A stretch of 17,072 bases of DNA, from contig DGZL01000002.1 of the NCBI GenBank assembly GCA_002398515.1, positions 528 through 17,599 of the forward strand, given 5' to 3'. Shown one piece after another: positions 1 to 5,590 of the stretch. The notes below the pieces were generated by a model. The model was not told the origin of the DNA. It searched no databases and was given only the letters and a program-made list of their open reading frames with translations. Made by a program: the position numbers and the translations under genes. This stretch comes from Firmicutes bacterium UBA4981 (GTDB taxonomy: Bacteria; Bacillota; SHA-98; UBA4971). Positions within the stretch are counted from its first letter, which is position 1, and every line of letters begins with the position of its first letter.

Positions 1-111
1 CTTGGCATGGAAAGGATCAAGCCAGGTGAAGGAGAGCTTACCGCAGCCATACGTCTGTTAAGAGGAGCAGCGCTAAGAAACAACGATGGGCAAGACTCCC
101 ATCTAATCTAA
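1..111 (+). CDS. Possible 3' end of a gene entering from the left edge (unrecognised)
   Basis: An open frame runs from the first base to a TAA at 109-111 and would encode the last 36 residues of a protein, including the stretch ERIKPGEGELTAAIRLLRG. The composition looks like an ordinary soluble protein tail, but I do not recognise a family and the piece is too short to be sure it is coding. A second frame stays open only to about position 61. The stop is followed by a weak 6-bp inverted repeat (108-113 with 127-132) that lacks a T-tract, so it is not a convincing terminator. Confidence 0.25.
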   Translation, partial: LGMERIKPGEGELTAAIRLLRGAALRNNDGQDSHLI

Positions 112-177
112 CGGCTATAACCAGAGCGTTAGTTGGAACGCATACCCAAGGAATCTAGCGCTTGCGGAATTCCTGCT

Positions 178-233
178 CGCGAATACGGACCGCGAATACG
201 ACACCGCGAATACGACACCCGCGAATACGGACC
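178..233. repeat. Four imperfect tandem repeats, unit CGCGAATACG plus 3-5 bases
   Basis: The 10-mer CGCGAATACG occurs four times in a row, at 178, 191, 205 and 220. It is followed by GAC, ACAC, ACACC and GAC respectively, so the period is 13, 14 and 15 bases. The outer two copies share one tail and the inner two share another, giving an A-B-B-A order. The array ends two bases before the -35 box of the tRNA promoter. It may be a cluster of regulator sites or a slipped-strand minisatellite; the sequence does not decide between them. Confidence 0.8.
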
Positions 234-234
234 G

Positions 235-263
235 TTGACAAACGTAGTGCCCTTTGCTAAAAT
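235..263 (+). promoter_or_regulatory. Near-consensus sigma-70 promoter for the tRNA-Trp transcript
   Basis: A perfect -35 box TTGACA at 235-240 is followed after exactly 17 bases by TAAAAT at 258-263, a five-of-six match to the -10 consensus. Transcription would start near 270, about 60 bases before the tRNA. This is the strongest vegetative promoter seen in the window, as expected for a stable RNA gene. Confidence 0.8.
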
Positions 264-286
264 GACGATGAAGTTCAATAATAATC

Positions 287-308
287 GAACTTGCCAATTG
301 ACAAGTTC
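287..308 (+). repeat. Inverted repeat in the tRNA leader
   Basis: GAACTTG at 287-293 is perfectly complementary to CAAGTTC at 302-308 with an 8-base loop, so the leader between the predicted transcription start and the tRNA can form a 7-bp hairpin. It may influence processing of the 5' leader or may be a protein site. No known RNA family is recognised. Confidence 0.5.
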
Positions 309-328
309 AATATGATTGCGTTTTGCGC

Positions 329-404
<76 letters not shown>

Positions 405-454
405 TTTTTATTTGTGTAATTCGTGTGCCGCTGCTGTTCTCTGGAGACTCGTCA

Positions 455-486
455 GTATCGCTGATATCTATGATATCCGGGCATAC
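455..486 (+). repeat. Inverted repeat upstream of the flavodiiron gene
   Basis: Two copies of GATATC (463-468 and 472-477) flank TAT, making a 15-base near-perfect palindrome. Outer arms GTAT (455-458) and ATAC (483-486) extend it across short mismatched stretches. It lies between the tRNA and fprA, so it could be an operator for the detoxification genes or a hairpin separating the two transcripts. It has no T-tract, so a terminator role is not supported. Confidence 0.45.
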
Positions 487-518
487 CGCCATCTTCACGA
501 TTTATGTAAAACAACTGG

Positions 519-530
519 GTAAGTACTTAC
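519..530. promoter_or_regulatory. Perfect 12-bp palindrome GTAAGTACTTAC just before the fprA ribosome binding site
   Basis: GTAAGTACTTAC is fully self-complementary and ends three bases before the GGAGG (533-537) that serves fprA. Such a position suits an operator for a dimeric repressor or activator, for example an oxygen- or NO-sensing regulator of the flavodiiron genes. The regulator itself is not in the window and no known consensus is matched, so this is inference. Confidence 0.4.
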
Positions 531-545
531 ATGGAGGTAGTTTCT

Positions 546-1721
546 ATGCAGCCTGTAGAGATTAAGCCGAATGTATACTGGGTCGGCGGAATCGACTGGG
601 ATCTCCGCAATTTTCATGGCTATGTCACGCCCCGTGGATCAACATACAACTCCTACCTGATCATGGATGATAAGATCACCCTTGTAGACACAGTTAAGCA
701 TTACCTGGCAGGCGAGATGCTGGATAGAATCAGGACCCTTGTTGACCCGGAGAAGATCGACTATATGTTAGTCAACCACGTAGAGATGGATCACTCCGGG
801 AGTGTGCCGAGGGTTATGGAAGTTGCTCCAAAAGCAAAAATCATCACCACATCAAAGGGGAAACAAGGCTTAGAAATGCACTACAAACAGGACTGGGAGT
901 ATACAATCGTCAAAACCGGTGATGAGCTGAAAATCGGTTCTCGCACCCTGAAATTCGTGCAGACTCCTATGGTACACTGGCCGGACAACATGGTAACCTA
1001 CATCGCAGAGGATGGACTGCTCCTCTCTAATGATGCCTTTGGCCAGCATATTGCCAGCACAGAACGGTTTGTCGACGAACTGGGCTGGGATGTAGCGAGA
1101 GAGGAGGCTGCCTCCTATTATGCCAATATCGTTTTTCCCTATGGGGATCAGGTCAACAAAGCCCTGGATGTGGTGGAGACTCTTCCTCTGGAAATGATCG
1201 CTCCCAGTCATGGGCTGATTTGGCGGTTCTATCTTCCTGAACTGCTCAAGGAATACCGTAAATGGGCCGGCAATGAAACCGACCGCAAGGCTCTCGTGGT
1301 TTACGACACCATGTGGGGCTCCACCAGGGAAATGGCCTTGGCTCTCCAGGATGGACTTGAGGCGTGCGGTGTCCCTGTTACAATGAAATCCTTACAGACG
1401 AACCATATTTCACAGATCGTCCCCCATCTCTTGACAGCAAAACTAGTACTGGTAGGGTGTCCCACCATCAACAATGGGATGCTCCCGACAATGGCCGCCT
1501 TTCTTACCTATATTAAGGGGCTACGACCCAAAAAGCGAGTAGGTTTTTCATTTGGCTCCTACGGATGGGGAGGCCAGGGAGCTCGGGAAGTTGCTTCTGT
1601 TCTCAAGGATATGGGCTGGGAAATGCCTGAGGAGACAGTGAACTTACAGTATGTACCCGGCGAAGAAGACCTGGCCAATCTAAAAGAGACTGGAAGCAGG
1701 CTAGCTAAGGCTATTGAATAG
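546..1721 (+). CDS. fprA: Flavodiiron protein (A-type flavoprotein, O2/NO reductase)
   Basis: This 391-residue protein has the two-domain flavodiiron layout: a metallo-beta-lactamase-like diiron domain (about 1-245) and a C-terminal flavodoxin domain binding FMN (about 250-391). The diiron ligand motif HVEMDH is at 78-83, with further ligands His144 (MVHWPDN), Asp163 (SNDAFG) and the PSHG histidine near 225. The FMN loop is YDTMWGSTREMA. Family members reduce O2 to water and/or NO to N2O in the cytoplasm of anaerobes, taking electrons from rubredoxin. The ATG at 546 is chosen because GGAGG at 533-537 sits 8 bases upstream; the ATG at 531 precedes that site. The rubredoxin gene follows after 51 bases, so the two probably form an operon. 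Whether O2 or NO is the true substrate cannot be told from sequence. Confidence 0.95.
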   Translation: MQPVEIKPNVYWVGGIDWDLRNFHGYVTPRGSTYNSYLIMDDKITLVDTVKHYLAGEMLDRIRTLVDPEKIDYMLVNHVEMDHSGSVPRVMEVAPKAKIITTSKGKQGLEMHYKQDWEYTIVKTGDELKIGSRTLKFVQTPMVHWPDNMVTYIAEDGLLLSNDAFGQHIASTERFVDELGWDVAREEAASYYANIVFPYGDQVNKALDVVETLPLEMIAPSHGLIWRFYLPELLKEYRKWAGNETDRKALVVYDTMWGSTREMALALQDGLEACGVPVTMKSLQTNHISQIVPHLLTAKLVLVGCPTINNGMLPTMAAFLTYIKGLRPKKRVGFSFGSYGWGGQGAREVASVLKDMGWEMPEETVNLQYVPGEEDLANLKETGSRLAKAIE

Positions 1722-1772
1722 GTCTTAAGTCAGGTATAGATGTGGACAAGTTCCGAGGAAAGGAGGAACGGC

Positions 1773-1934
1773 ATGGATATCTATGAATGCACAATTTGTG
1801 GCTATAAATACGACCCCAGAGTGGGGGATACTGAAAACGACATTGAGCCAGGAACGCCTTTTGAGGAACTGCCTGATGACTGGGTTTGTCCTGTCTGTGA
1901 TGCAGGCAAGGATGCGTTTGAGAAGGTCAGCTAA
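1773..1934 (+). CDS. Rubredoxin
   Basis: A 53-residue protein of the normal rubredoxin length with both iron-binding knuckles: CTICGYKYDP near the N-terminus (CxxCG) and CPVCDAGKDAFE near the C-terminus (CPxC). The four cysteines hold one Fe, and aromatic residues typical of the core (Tyr, Trp in DDWVCPVC) are present. It shuttles single electrons from an NAD(P)H:rubredoxin reductase to partners, most likely the flavodiiron protein encoded just upstream. The ATG at 1773 is preferred because AAAGGAGG at 1759-1766 lies six bases before it; an in-frame start at 1740 would put this site inside the gene. Confidence 0.96.
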   Translation: MDIYECTICGYKYDPRVGDTENDIEPGTPFEELPDDWVCPVCDAGKDAFEKVS

Positions 1935-1968
1935 GACGCTATAGGCCACGGAAAGAGGTTTGGATATG

Positions 1969-1998
1969 AAGAAGGCGCCCTCATGAAGAGCGCCTCTT
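1969..1998 (+). terminator. Hairpin terminator between converging genes
   Basis: AGGCGC (1973-1978) pairs with GCGCCT (1990-1995) around an 11-base loop, and AAG (1969-1971) can pair with CTT (1996-1998) over a one-base bulge. The stem is followed on the + strand by TATTATTTCATT, a moderate T-rich tract, 34 bases after the rubredoxin stop. It lies between the rubredoxin gene and the oppositely directed ferritin-like gene ending at 2009, so it may stop transcripts from both sides. Confidence 0.7.
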
Positions 1999-2008
1999 AT
2001 TATTTCAT

Positions 2009-2542
2009 TCAGTCGTCTTCTTCCTGCCCATTCCACATGATTACGGATTGAATGAACTCGAACGATATTTTATGATACATCTCATCCTTCTGAATACATA
2101 GAATTAGCTCACGAGCTCGTGGGTTTGGTGCCATCATAGCCAGCTCTGCATATTCGCCTATGGCGTGAACTTCGCCTTCAATTGCCATGGCAACCCCTCT
2201 GGCGAAGTCTTCAGACGGAGGGAACGGAGGCTGCGGTTCACCGGGACATCCAGGCGGCATAGGAGGCTCTGGTATCCATGTACTCTCCAGTAAATCATCA
2301 TTCTCCATGGTCTTACTTGGCCAGTTCCAACCGTCTGGATCCATTCCGTCCTCCGGTTCCATTTCCGGGCATAGACAACTCAACTGCCTCGCATGCCTTC
2401 TCTCCTCAGCGGCAAAGCACATGATTCTGGCATGAATAGCTGTGTGGGGCGCAATCTGTGAAAGATTCATGTACGTACGGGCAGCTTCGAGTTCGTCTGC
2501 AATGGCAGCTCTGACTGCCTCGCAGAATTCATTCGTCGACAT
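2009..2542 (-). CDS. Ferritin-like diiron protein with proline-rich hinge
   Basis: The 177-residue product has two helix pairs with diiron-binding motifs like ferritin/rubrerythrin proteins. The first pair carries Glu17/Glu19 (DELEAARTY) and EERRH at 46-50. The second carries Glu122/Glu124 (IEGEVHAIGEY) and DEMYH at 153-157. Between them, about residues 64-112, is a linker rich in Pro, Gly, Asp and Trp, far longer than in simple rubrerythrin-type bundles. No rubredoxin domain is attached. A role in peroxide or iron handling is plausible but not shown. The ATG at 2542 follows AAAGGAGG closely, whereas an in-frame start near 2674 would overlap the upstream CoA-transferase gene and lacks support. 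It lies 106 bases after atoA, with its own possible promoter. Confidence 0.75.
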   Translation of the reverse strand: MSTNEFCEAVRAAIADELEAARTYMNLSQIAPHTAIHARIMCFAAEERRHARQLSCLCPEMEPEDGMDPDGWNWPSKTMENDDLLESTWIPEPPMPPGCPGEPQPPFPPSEDFARGVAMAIEGEVHAIGEYAELAMMAPNPRARELILCIQKDEMYHKISFEFIQSVIMWNGQEEDD

Positions 2543-2548
2543 AGCAAG

Positions 2549-2568
2549 ATGCCTCCTTTCGGAGGCAT
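2549..2568 (-). promoter_or_regulatory. Perfect hairpin enclosing the ribosome binding site of the ferritin-like gene
   Basis: On the - strand ATGCCTCC pairs with GGAGGCAT around the loop GAAA, giving eight perfect base pairs capped by a GNRA-type tetraloop. The 3' arm contains the GGAGG that must pair with 16S rRNA to start translation at 2542. The structure would hide the site in the folded RNA, so translation may depend on unfolding. It may also protect the 5' end of the mRNA, since the predicted transcription start lies near the base of the stem. Confidence 0.65.
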
Positions 2569-2596
2569 AATATGCGGATAAGACATGCGTTGTTAC
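2567..2596 (-). promoter_or_regulatory. Possible sigma-70 promoter of the ferritin-like gene
   Basis: On the - strand GTAACA (2591-2596) is followed after 18 bases by TATTAT (2567-2572). The match is four of six at -35 and five of six at -10. The start point would fall at the RBS hairpin, 20-25 bases before the ATG. This would let the gene be expressed apart from the lysine operon. Confidence 0.45.
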
Positions 2597-2648
2597 GCCC
2601 TTGCCTGCCGTTTGCCGTTTCTCGGGTGAACGAAGGTTGCAGCAACCG

Positions 2649-3314
2649 TTAGGCCACCATTTCTCCGACATCATCAGGGACTATTAGGCAGGCGCTTGTT
2701 TTGGCCAAGACCTCATCCACAGTCACGCCTGGCGCCACTTCTCTCAAAACAAGGCCTTCGGTGGTTGGCCTAATGACTGCCATATCAGTGACGATAAGGT
2801 CTACCATGCGCTTGGCTGTGATAGGCAATGAGCATCTGGGCACAATTTTGGGTTCTCCGTCTCTTCTTGTGTGTTCCATAGCAACTATAACCCGCTTTGT
2901 GCCGACCACGAGATCCATTCCTCCGCCTATGCCCGGTCCTCCCCGCCCCGGTATCCAGTAATTCGCCAGATAACCTCTTTCATCTACTTCAAGGGCGCCC
3001 AGGACAGTGACATCTATGTGGCCGCCGCGAATTATGATAAATGACATGGCAGTATCAAAGAAAGCTGCCCCTGGTACCAAAGTTACCCATTGGCCTCCTG
3101 CATTTGTCAGGTCTGGGATTTCCTCGCCCGGCTGAGCCAATGCGCCCATTCCTACAAAGCCGTTTTCTGACTGGAACATAATGTTCATTTCAGGACTAAT
3201 ATAGTTGCTTACGAGAGTAGGAGTTCCTATTCCGAGATTGACTATTTCCCCGTAGTTCAACTCCTTGGCTACGCGCCACGCTATGAGGTCTTTTGGTGAG
3301 CTTGGTAGAGTCAT
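2649..3314 (-). CDS. atoA: Acyl-CoA:acetate/acetoacetate CoA-transferase, beta subunit
   Basis: This 221-residue protein is the B subunit of a family I CoA-transferase. The catalytic glutamate lies in the SENGFVGMG motif near residue 52, and glycine-rich loops (NLGIGTPT, GIGGGMDLV) are typical of the fold. The length matches the usual 215-220 residues. It works as an alpha2beta2 enzyme with the product of the preceding gene. In the lysine pathway it would move CoA from butyryl-CoA or acetyl-CoA onto acetoacetate released by Kce. The ATG at 3314 overlaps the stop of the alpha gene (TGATG), so the two are translationally coupled, and GGGGGTG lies just upstream. Exact acyl specificity is not readable from sequence. 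Confidence 0.9.
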   Translation of the reverse strand: MTLPSSPKDLIAWRVAKELNYGEIVNLGIGTPTLVSNYISPEMNIMFQSENGFVGMGALAQPGEEIPDLTNAGGQWVTLVPGAAFFDTAMSFIIIRGGHIDVTVLGALEVDERGYLANYWIPGRGGPGIGGGMDLVVGTKRVIVAMEHTRRDGEPKIVPRCSLPITAKRMVDLIVTDMAVIRPTTEGLVLREVAPGVTVDEVLAKTSACLIVPDDVGEMVA

Positions 3315-3967
3315 CAATTACACCCCCTGACAACAATATCCACGAAGATTCCAGGGGTCACGACGTGCTCAGGTTCAATCTCCCCGACGTCAACCAGATG
3401 CTCGACTTCTGCAATGACAAGGTCAGCCGCTGTAGCCATGATAGGGTTGAAGTTCCGAGCGGTTCTTCTGTATACAAGATTGCCTCCGGTATCTCCTTTG
3501 AACGCATACAGGAGGGCCATGTCTGCACGAAGCGGAAGTTCCAGTAGATACTTAGTGCCGTCCAGTTCCATGACAGTCTTACCGTCTTCAACGCTTGTCC
3601 CTACCCCTGTGGGTGTTAGAATTCCTCCGAGCCCGGCGCCGGCTGCTCTTATTCTCTCAACGAGAGTGCCCTGGGGAAGCAACTCCATTTCAATTTTCCC
3701 ATCAGCCACTGCCTTAACTAACTCCGGGTTTGTCCCGGTGTGCGTAGATATCATTTTGCGCACCAGGCCACATCGAACAAGTTTCCCTATGCCTACTCCG
3801 GGAAATGCCCCGTCATTGTAGATAACTGTAAGGTTTCCTATTCTTCTCTCACAAATGGCATCAATGAGGGCCTTGGGAGTCCCAACACCGAGAAATCCAG
3901 GCAGCATCACAGTCATTCCATCTTCAATACGCTCCATTGCTTCCTGGACGGTCTTCACCTTGCTCAA
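3314..3967 (-). CDS. atoD: Acyl-CoA:acetate/acetoacetate CoA-transferase, alpha subunit (TTG start)
   Basis: The 217-residue product is the A subunit of a family I CoA-transferase. It shows the N-terminal glycine-rich loop MLPGFLGVGTPKALID and the conserved stretch STHTGTNPE, and it pairs with AtoA encoded immediately downstream. The start is taken as TTG at 3967, which lies eight bases after GGAGG (3976-3980). An in-frame GTG at 3974-3976 overlaps that site and cannot be used with it, and the next GTG at 3958 is too far away. Context in the lysine cluster points to use on acetoacetate and a C4 acyl-CoA, by analogy with known lysine-fermenting bacteria. It is separated from kce by 409 bases. 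Confidence 0.9.
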   Translation of the reverse strand: MSKVKTVQEAMERIEDGMTVMLPGFLGVGTPKALIDAICERRIGNLTVIYNDGAFPGVGIGKLVRCGLVRKMISTHTGTNPELVKAVADGKIEMELLPQGTLVERIRAAGAGLGGILTPTGVGTSVEDGKTVMELDGTKYLLELPLRADMALLYAFKGDTGGNLVYRRTARNFNPIMATAADLVIAEVEHLVDVGEIEPEHVVTPGIFVDIVVRGCN

Positions 3968-4057
3968 TCTACACACCTCCTCGGTGATTTATGGCATTCT
4001 ATCTAGTGGCAAGTCTCAGAATACATGACAGTATACAGCAATAATCTGACAACTCCG

Positions 4058-4094
4058 GACGCAGTTGCCCCTTGATATTAGGGCTTACTGCGTC
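4058..4094 (-). promoter_or_regulatory. Strong two-part hairpin about 90 bases before atoD
   Basis: Eight perfect pairs GACGCAGT/ACTGCGTC (4058-4065 with 4087-4094) enclose a second stem GCCC/GGGC (4067-4070 with 4081-4084), separated only by a 1x2 internal loop, with a 10-base apical loop. The stability suggests a functional RNA structure. Neither strand shows a run of T directly after it, so it is not a classical intrinsic terminator. It may act as an attenuator, a processing or stabilising hairpin, or a regulator site. Confidence 0.55.
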
Positions 4095-4098
4095 TTAT

Positions 4099-4133
4099 CG
4101 GCAATTTGCATATTGTCGGCAGCTGTATTGCCG
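4099..4133 (-). promoter_or_regulatory. Overlapping, mutually exclusive inverted repeats
   Basis: On the - strand the segment CGGCAAT (4127-4133) can pair with ATTGCCG (4099-4105) over seven bases. Its first five bases can instead pair with TGCCG (4117-4121) across a 7-base loop. Only one pairing can exist at a time. This is the layout of a simple RNA switch, just upstream of the 4058-4094 hairpin. Confidence 0.45.
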
Positions 4134-4257
4134 TATTACTGCTGTTTTCCTATGGGTAGCGGTTCTTATGAAGAGAGCTTTCCTAATGTGTCGCGCGTCG
4201 CGTCCCCTATGTGCTATGCTCTCTGGTATGCATCGATTTCCTGAATGTGCATGGCCT

Positions 4258-4299
4258 GTGTGTCGAGGGCTCAACTGATCATGTCTGTTGAGCTCACAC
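4258..4299. repeat. Long interrupted inverted repeat after kce
   Basis: GCTCAAC (4269-4275) pairs with GTTGAGC (4287-4293), and outer arms GTGTG (4258-4262) and CACAC (4295-4299) extend it over an asymmetric internal loop. The apical loop contains the palindrome TGATCA. It lies 78 or more bases after the kce stop in the direction of transcription and could protect the 3' end of the kam mRNA. Confidence 0.45.
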
Positions 4300-4376
4300 C
4301 ATTATGTATATGGCTTGTGTTTCCAGTGCTCACGTGGTTACGTCTTTCGGATTCACACCTTAGCCTTAGAAGGAGA

Positions 4377-5195
4377 TCACACTTTTCTTATTCCCAGGAT
4401 TTCTCTGGCCTCGTCGGGAGTCGCCACTTCCCTCCCCACTTCCCTCGCAATCCGTGCAATCCTAGCTACCAACTGCGCATTGCTTTCCGCCGGCACACCC
4501 CTGGAATAGTAAATGTTATCTTCGAAACCGACCCTTACATGTCCCCCGGACGCAATCGCGATTGTGCCGAGTTGAAGTTCATAGCGGCCGATCCCTGCCA
4601 CTTGCCAGATGGCATCAGGAGGTATCTGGCGCGTCATGTGTATGAGATTATGGATTGACCCGGACATTCCTCCTGGGACCCCCATAACAAAGTCGAAATA
4701 CAGTGGAGGCGATACCAGTCCCTTCTTCACCAGGCGCATTGCATTTGCCACATGCCCAAGATCGAATATTTCCAGCTCAGGCTTGGTACCCAGCTCCATC
4801 ATTCTTGCTGCGAGTTTTTCTATGAGCGGCTGGGGGTTTAGAAAGACGTCGTCTCCGAAGTTTACTGTCCCACATGTGAGAGTCGCCATTTCAGGCTTCA
4901 GATCAAGAGGAAGCAGTCGCTCTTCAGGCGCTGTCCCTACTGCTCCTCCAGTGGAAATCTGCACTATTACATCGCTCATCTCACGGATTAAGTCACAAGT
5001 CTTTCGAAAGATGTCCATGTCCTGTGTGGGGTTTCCTTCTTTGTCTCTGACGTGAACATGAACTATCGATGCGCCTGCATTTCTTGCTTCAAGGGCTGCC
5101 TGAGCTATCTCCTCCGGAGTTATGGGAAGGTTGGGATTATGCTCTCTCGTGGTCTCTGCCCCGGTCAGCGCCGCAGTAATTATGAGTCTGTCCAC
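4377..5195 (-). CDS. kce: 3-keto-5-aminohexanoate cleavage enzyme
   Basis: This 272-residue protein belongs to the BKACE (DUF849) TIM-barrel family. The Zn-binding HVHVRD motif puts His46 and His48 at the positions described for the characterised Kce, with the further Zn ligand Glu225 in VGFEDNIY. STGGAVGT and GVPGGMSGS loops fit CoA-substrate binding. It condenses acetyl-CoA with 3-keto-5-aminohexanoate and releases acetoacetate and L-3-aminobutyryl-CoA. The GTG start at 5195 has AAAGGAGG six bases upstream, lying inside the 3' end of kal, so translation is probably coupled. The BKACE family has many substrates, but the flanking kam genes make the lysine role firm. Confidence 0.95.
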   Translation of the reverse strand: MDRLIITAALTGAETTREHNPNLPITPEEIAQAALEARNAGASIVHVHVRDKEGNPTQDMDIFRKTCDLIREMSDVIVQISTGGAVGTAPEERLLPLDLKPEMATLTCGTVNFGDDVFLNPQPLIEKLAARMMELGTKPELEIFDLGHVANAMRLVKKGLVSPPLYFDFVMGVPGGMSGSIHNLIHMTRQIPPDAIWQVAGIGRYELQLGTIAIASGGHVRVGFEDNIYYSRGVPAESNAQLVARIARIAREVGREVATPDEAREILGIRKV

Positions 5196-5197
5196 GC

Positions 5198-5590
5198 TTA
5201 TCCTCCTTTCTTATTAGCCTGCCTATCTTTGGGCACCACACAAGTGCCACTGGCTCTCAGTACAGGTTGAGGCTCAGTCAGCACTTCTGCGCCGGAAGAG
5301 CCAGGTGATATAGATGTTATCACCTTATGAACTGTGAATTCCATTTTCCTTGATGTAGTTCCCACTTTCGTGATTACTCCTTTGGCTTCCAGGAAATCAC
5401 CGGAGTAAACCGGAGCCAGGAACTCCACGTTATCATATGCTCTGAATAGGCCTTCATCCCCGTCATGCCTTATGAGGAGTTCAGTAGCTACATCACCTAG
5501 AAGCTCAAGGACCTTCGCTCCGTCCACAATTCCTCCTCCGTAATGTGCGTCTTTCTCGCTCATTCTAACTCTTATCATGGATTCGTTCAC
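5198..5590 (-). CDS. kal: 3-aminobutyryl-CoA ammonia-lyase
   Basis: A 130-residue single hot-dog-fold protein, close to the usual size of Kal (about 126). It removes ammonia from L-3-aminobutyryl-CoA to give crotonyl-CoA. Recognisable stretches are RVRMSEKDAHYGGGIVDGAK at the N-terminus and FLAPVYSGDFLEAKG in the central strand region. The GTG start at 5590 overlaps the kamE stop as GTGA, and a GGGGGG site lies seven bases before it; an ATG four codons later at 5578 is the alternative. The product crotonyl-CoA would be reduced to butyryl-CoA by enzymes not encoded in this window. Confidence 0.93.
   Translation of the reverse strand: MNESMIRVRMSEKDAHYGGGIVDGAKVLELLGDVATELLIRHDGDEGLFRAYDNVEFLAPVYSGDFLEAKGVITKVGTTSRKMEFTVHKVITSISPGSSGAEVLTEPQPVLRASGTCVVPKDRQANKKGG

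Larger units (their letters stand above)
3968..4376 (-). other. Gene-free interval with several hairpins between kce and atoD
   Basis: No convincing gene is seen on either strand; short frames here have no ribosome binding site and unlikely composition. The interval is instead rich in inverted repeats: 4058-4094, 4099-4133 and 4258-4299 are listed separately, and ATGCA/TGCAT arms occur around 4229-4252. No consensus promoter for atoD was found, and none of the hairpins has a long T-tract. I compared it by eye with the lysine, cobalamin, glycine and SAM riboswitch signature sequences and saw no match. The likely role is control of atoDA expression relative to the upstream kam genes. Confidence 0.55.

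Noticed and set aside
108..132. CTAACG/CGTTAG inverted repeat as a terminator of the left-edge gene
   Set aside because: The stem is only six pairs with a large loop and there is no following T-tract.
178..233. CRISPR-like direct repeats
   Set aside because: The repeats are only about 10 bases and adjoin each other without 25-40 base unique spacers, and no cas gene is present.
298..316. A second TTGACA followed by TATGAT as a promoter
   Set aside because: The gap between the two boxes is only seven bases, and the sequence is part of the 287-308 inverted repeat.
2543..2674. Longer start for the ferritin-like gene, overlapping atoA
   Set aside because: The added N-terminus has no family match, would overlap the atoA end, and bypasses the clear ribosome binding site just before 2542.
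4058..4094. Intrinsic terminator of the kam operon
   Set aside because: The hairpin is strong but no T-run follows it on either strand, so it is kept as a structured element only.
4072..4278. Small + strand reading frame with many cysteines in the kce-atoD gap
   Set aside because: It has a TTG start, no ribosome binding site, no recognisable family and lies across the hairpins, so it is most likely chance.
3968..4376. Lysine riboswitch in front of the CoA-transferase genes
   Set aside because: The conserved core segments of the lysine riboswitch could not be recognised, and the hairpins are arranged one after another, not around a five-way junction.
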